From Pampus argenteus (Eukaryota > Chordata > Actinopteri > Scombriformes > Stromateidae), in the NCBI GenBank assembly GCA_036937835.1, contig CM072871.1:6491501-6555500 (forward strand): a stretch of 64,000 bases of DNA. The letters are read 5' to 3'. Position numbers and translations under genes: made by a program. How positions within the stretch are numbered: position 1 is the stretch's first letter; the number at the start of each line of letters is the position of its first letter. Shown piece after piece: positions 61,401 through 64,000 of this stretch. The notes beneath the pieces were generated by a model. That model had not been told where the DNA came from and ran no database searches. It saw nothing but the letters and a program-made list of their open reading frames with translations.

Positions 61401-64000
61401 CTATTGGTCGGCCGAGTGCCACCACTTCCTGTATCCGTTTCAAATTTAAAGCCCTTGCTGCAAAAGAAAAGCCCTATAGCGTTTCATACACGGTCCGGCC
61501 AAATACCATACTAGGCTATAACCTATTATCTGCTAGGCTTGGTCTCCCTACCATCATAAACCTAGTAGCAGATGACAAAGTTCAGCATATTAGACGATCA
61601 GCATTTGGCTGGTACTGTATGCCTGTTTCAGAGTTTTTGTCTCCACACTGTCAGGAAGAGCACAGTCATCTTCTGGTCAGTGCAGTCAATGTGAGTGATG
61701 ATGAAACCCTTGGTAGTTTTGACCTTAATCTATCTGAAAGAGCTCCCCAGGCTCCTTCATGACACTCTACACAACCTTTGTCTCTGCCTGTCAACACTAG
61801 CTTATAACGAAAGAGCCAGCTGAAAGCACACACACACACACACACACTTGCAGACACACAGCTCACAATGCAAGACAAGAGCAGTTTGCTCAGCAATTAT
61901 GGAGTGCATATCTGTAGGTACAGATGAATGGCACCATTTTTCAAGTAGCACAGTTGCTTTGATACACAATGTCTGGCAGAAACAAAAGGGAGATTCCCGG
62001 ACTATAGACCGTGCTGATCTGGGCTGAGATCAGAACCCACAGTACCACCCTGCTGCCTCATCCCTTCTTGTCCCCTGCATTGTCCCTTAAGTCCCTTTTC
62101 CTGGAAGCCCATCCCCCTCCTAACACATGAACTTGCAGCATCCACCTTACAGTCATCACTCTGAATACGGGCACCGACCAGTAAGTCTCTGTTTACTCAC
62201 CACCCCAAGCCTTGGATGAGCTGTCCTTGCTAGATGTGTCATTGGCGCTACCCAGGGGAACAACACTTTTCCTGGAAGACATGGCGTCAGGTTTTGATCC
62301 ATGCTAACACTCCCCACCCAAATATTCCTAAGCTGTGACCTGATTCTTAGAGTTTCCCTGCCATTGGGAAGCTCTTTCATGTGTTTTTGTCCTCTATATG
62401 CTATAAATTTCCTGTGAATAGATTTTTTTTTTACGTTGATGAGATAACTATCTCTACGAACGTTTCTACGAATGTGTGATTGTGTTTAAATCATCTGTCT
62501 GACTTTGTTAAGGCTTCATCATAATCCTCGTCTTGCTTTTTATTCGATCAGAAGATGTTGAAAGAATGGAAAACCTACACAAAAAGATATAGTGGTGAAA
62601 GCTGTGTAGTATTTCAGCTCTGTGATTCCACTCCAGCATAGACGACCCTTATATTCTCTTCTCTTTCTGCCATTTCACTGATTGGAGGCCTAATGCTGGC
62701 AGCTCTGTTGATGCTGAGGAAGTCAACAAATCAATGGCTTCCTATGCCAAACTCATCAAACAACACTCAATCTGTGCAGCACCGGCTACAGATAGATAGA
62801 GGTGAGCACACACACATGTACTGTACATACCAAAATACATGCACTTGTACACTTGCCAGTAATTAACCTCATGGTTACACTTGAAATATATATGCTGTAG
62901 GTTTGTCACTGATGTGTGTATATGTGTGTTTATCTTTGTTTACCAGGCGCTAACATGACACAGTCACTCAGTTCACAGCCAGCAGCTTGGCGGCTGCCTG
63001 ATTTAATTTTGCAAAGGCTAAGAATAGACTTTTACAGGTTTCCCCCACGCCAAAGCAAACACTAACACATTTTCAGAACGACAACAGGGGCTCTGAGAGT
63101 CAGACGGATCAGCCTGAGTCGGCGCCCCAGAAGAGGCCCGAGCAAGAGTGAGCAAGATTCAGGCAGAAAGCAAAGAGATTCTCGTGTATTATATATATAA
63201 TATATTTCTCTTCATTGTCTGTGTCAGTAACCGTTTTGCCTTGTGAAATATAAAATGTGGTGCAGCATGAAAAAAAAAAAAAATCCACAGCCAGATAAAC
63301 AGCAGCAGCTTACTCCTACAAAGCAACCACTCAATAATGTGGCATGTAAATGTCTGATGTATTTAATCAGTGGGCAGCACATGTAACCGCTCATGTTTTA
63401 TTAGCCAAACCAAATGTTTAAAGAGAGCTCCCAAGTACATTTTTCCAAGGATTAAAAATACTTACATAAGAGTATTTGAAAGCGAACCGTATACTTGGCG
63501 TATCAGGGTGGAAGGGATATGCATGTGCTATGAAAAAAGGGCGGAAATGATAAAGCTTGTTGTGGGCCTTCAGGGTAAAAACTAAGTCATATCCTTATCA
63601 AAGTAAAACTCCTGCAGAGACAGATGTGTGTGTTCAGTGAGACAGAGACAGAATGGTTACAATAATTCATACTGCTGCTCCAGAAAATGATGGCTTTATT
63701 GGCTACCTGTCAACAAGCAATGCCTTTGGAGAAGATACGGTATCAGAAAGGTGGGTTTGTGCATGTGTTTGTGTGTTATGACCGGTCATGGTCAATGACA
63801 AATAGCAATCAATTAGGGTGTGTGCTGAAGTTTCTGGGTAAAGGTTATTTTTCCTAGACAAGGACAATCATAACACAAAAGGCAGGTGTCACAAAGCATC
63901 AGAATATACTGAACTTTTATGACAAATGCATGGATAAAGAATTGACTTATTTCTATAAAATTTGAAATATTATTAAAGGCTCCCGTGCGGTAAAGCATTA
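61401..64000. other. No gene recognised (right flank)
   Basis: No protein family was recognised. The stretch contains a CA array at 61827-61848, an exon-like segment at 62698-62801 with a strong donor, and a poly-A run near 63270-63283. Confidence 0.35.
61827..61848. repeat. (CA)11 microsatellite
   Basis: Short pure CA array. Confidence 0.93.

Overview
The window is teleost fish DNA, probably from a percomorph. It has multi-exon genes with GT-AG introns, dozens of (CA)n/(GT)n microsatellites, and remnants of dispersed repeat families typical of ray-finned fish. There is no bacterial-style operon, CRISPR array or intact mobile element. Two protein-coding genes can be reconstructed with confidence, both by joining short exons.

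Left part (about 7.8-19.2 kb, minus strand): golga7b, an accessory subunit of a palmitoyl-acyltransferase. Five coding exons join without a frame break into 159 residues. The first coding exon holds only four codons (Met-Ala-Thr-Glu) and lies beside a CpG-rich stretch that looks like the promoter. The probable 3' UTR runs left of 7796. The first 6 kb contain no recognisable exon, only an inverted-repeat MITE with a nested insertion and simple repeats.

Middle (19.2-39.5 kb): about 20.9 kb between the two start codons. It holds microsatellites, MITE remnants, one good-looking orphan exon candidate (27.4 kb), and no recognised gene.

Right-centre (40.08-50.58 kb, plus strand): sfrp5, a secreted Wnt antagonist. 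Three coding exons give 321 residues: signal peptide, ten-cysteine frizzled domain and six-cysteine netrin-like domain. Probable poly(A) signals lie near 51.77 and 51.87 kb. Intron 1 (6.6 kb) and intron 2 (2.9 kb) hold microsatellites and some complex, low-repeat blocks that are enhancer candidates.

Right end (51.9-64 kb): no recognised gene. It contains a decayed hAT transposon fragment with a readable BED zinc finger, MITE pieces, a perfect DR1 nuclear-receptor motif inside a hairpin, and two weak exon candidates.

golga7b and sfrp5 lie head to head, as I recall for human GOLGA7B and SFRP5 on 10q24, so this looks like conserved vertebrate synteny. The two proteins are not known to work together: one acts inside the cell in protein S-acylation, the other outside it in Wnt signalling. 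I found no convincing new biological system. The most useful results are the two spliced gene models, the hAT remnant and several non-coding candidates.
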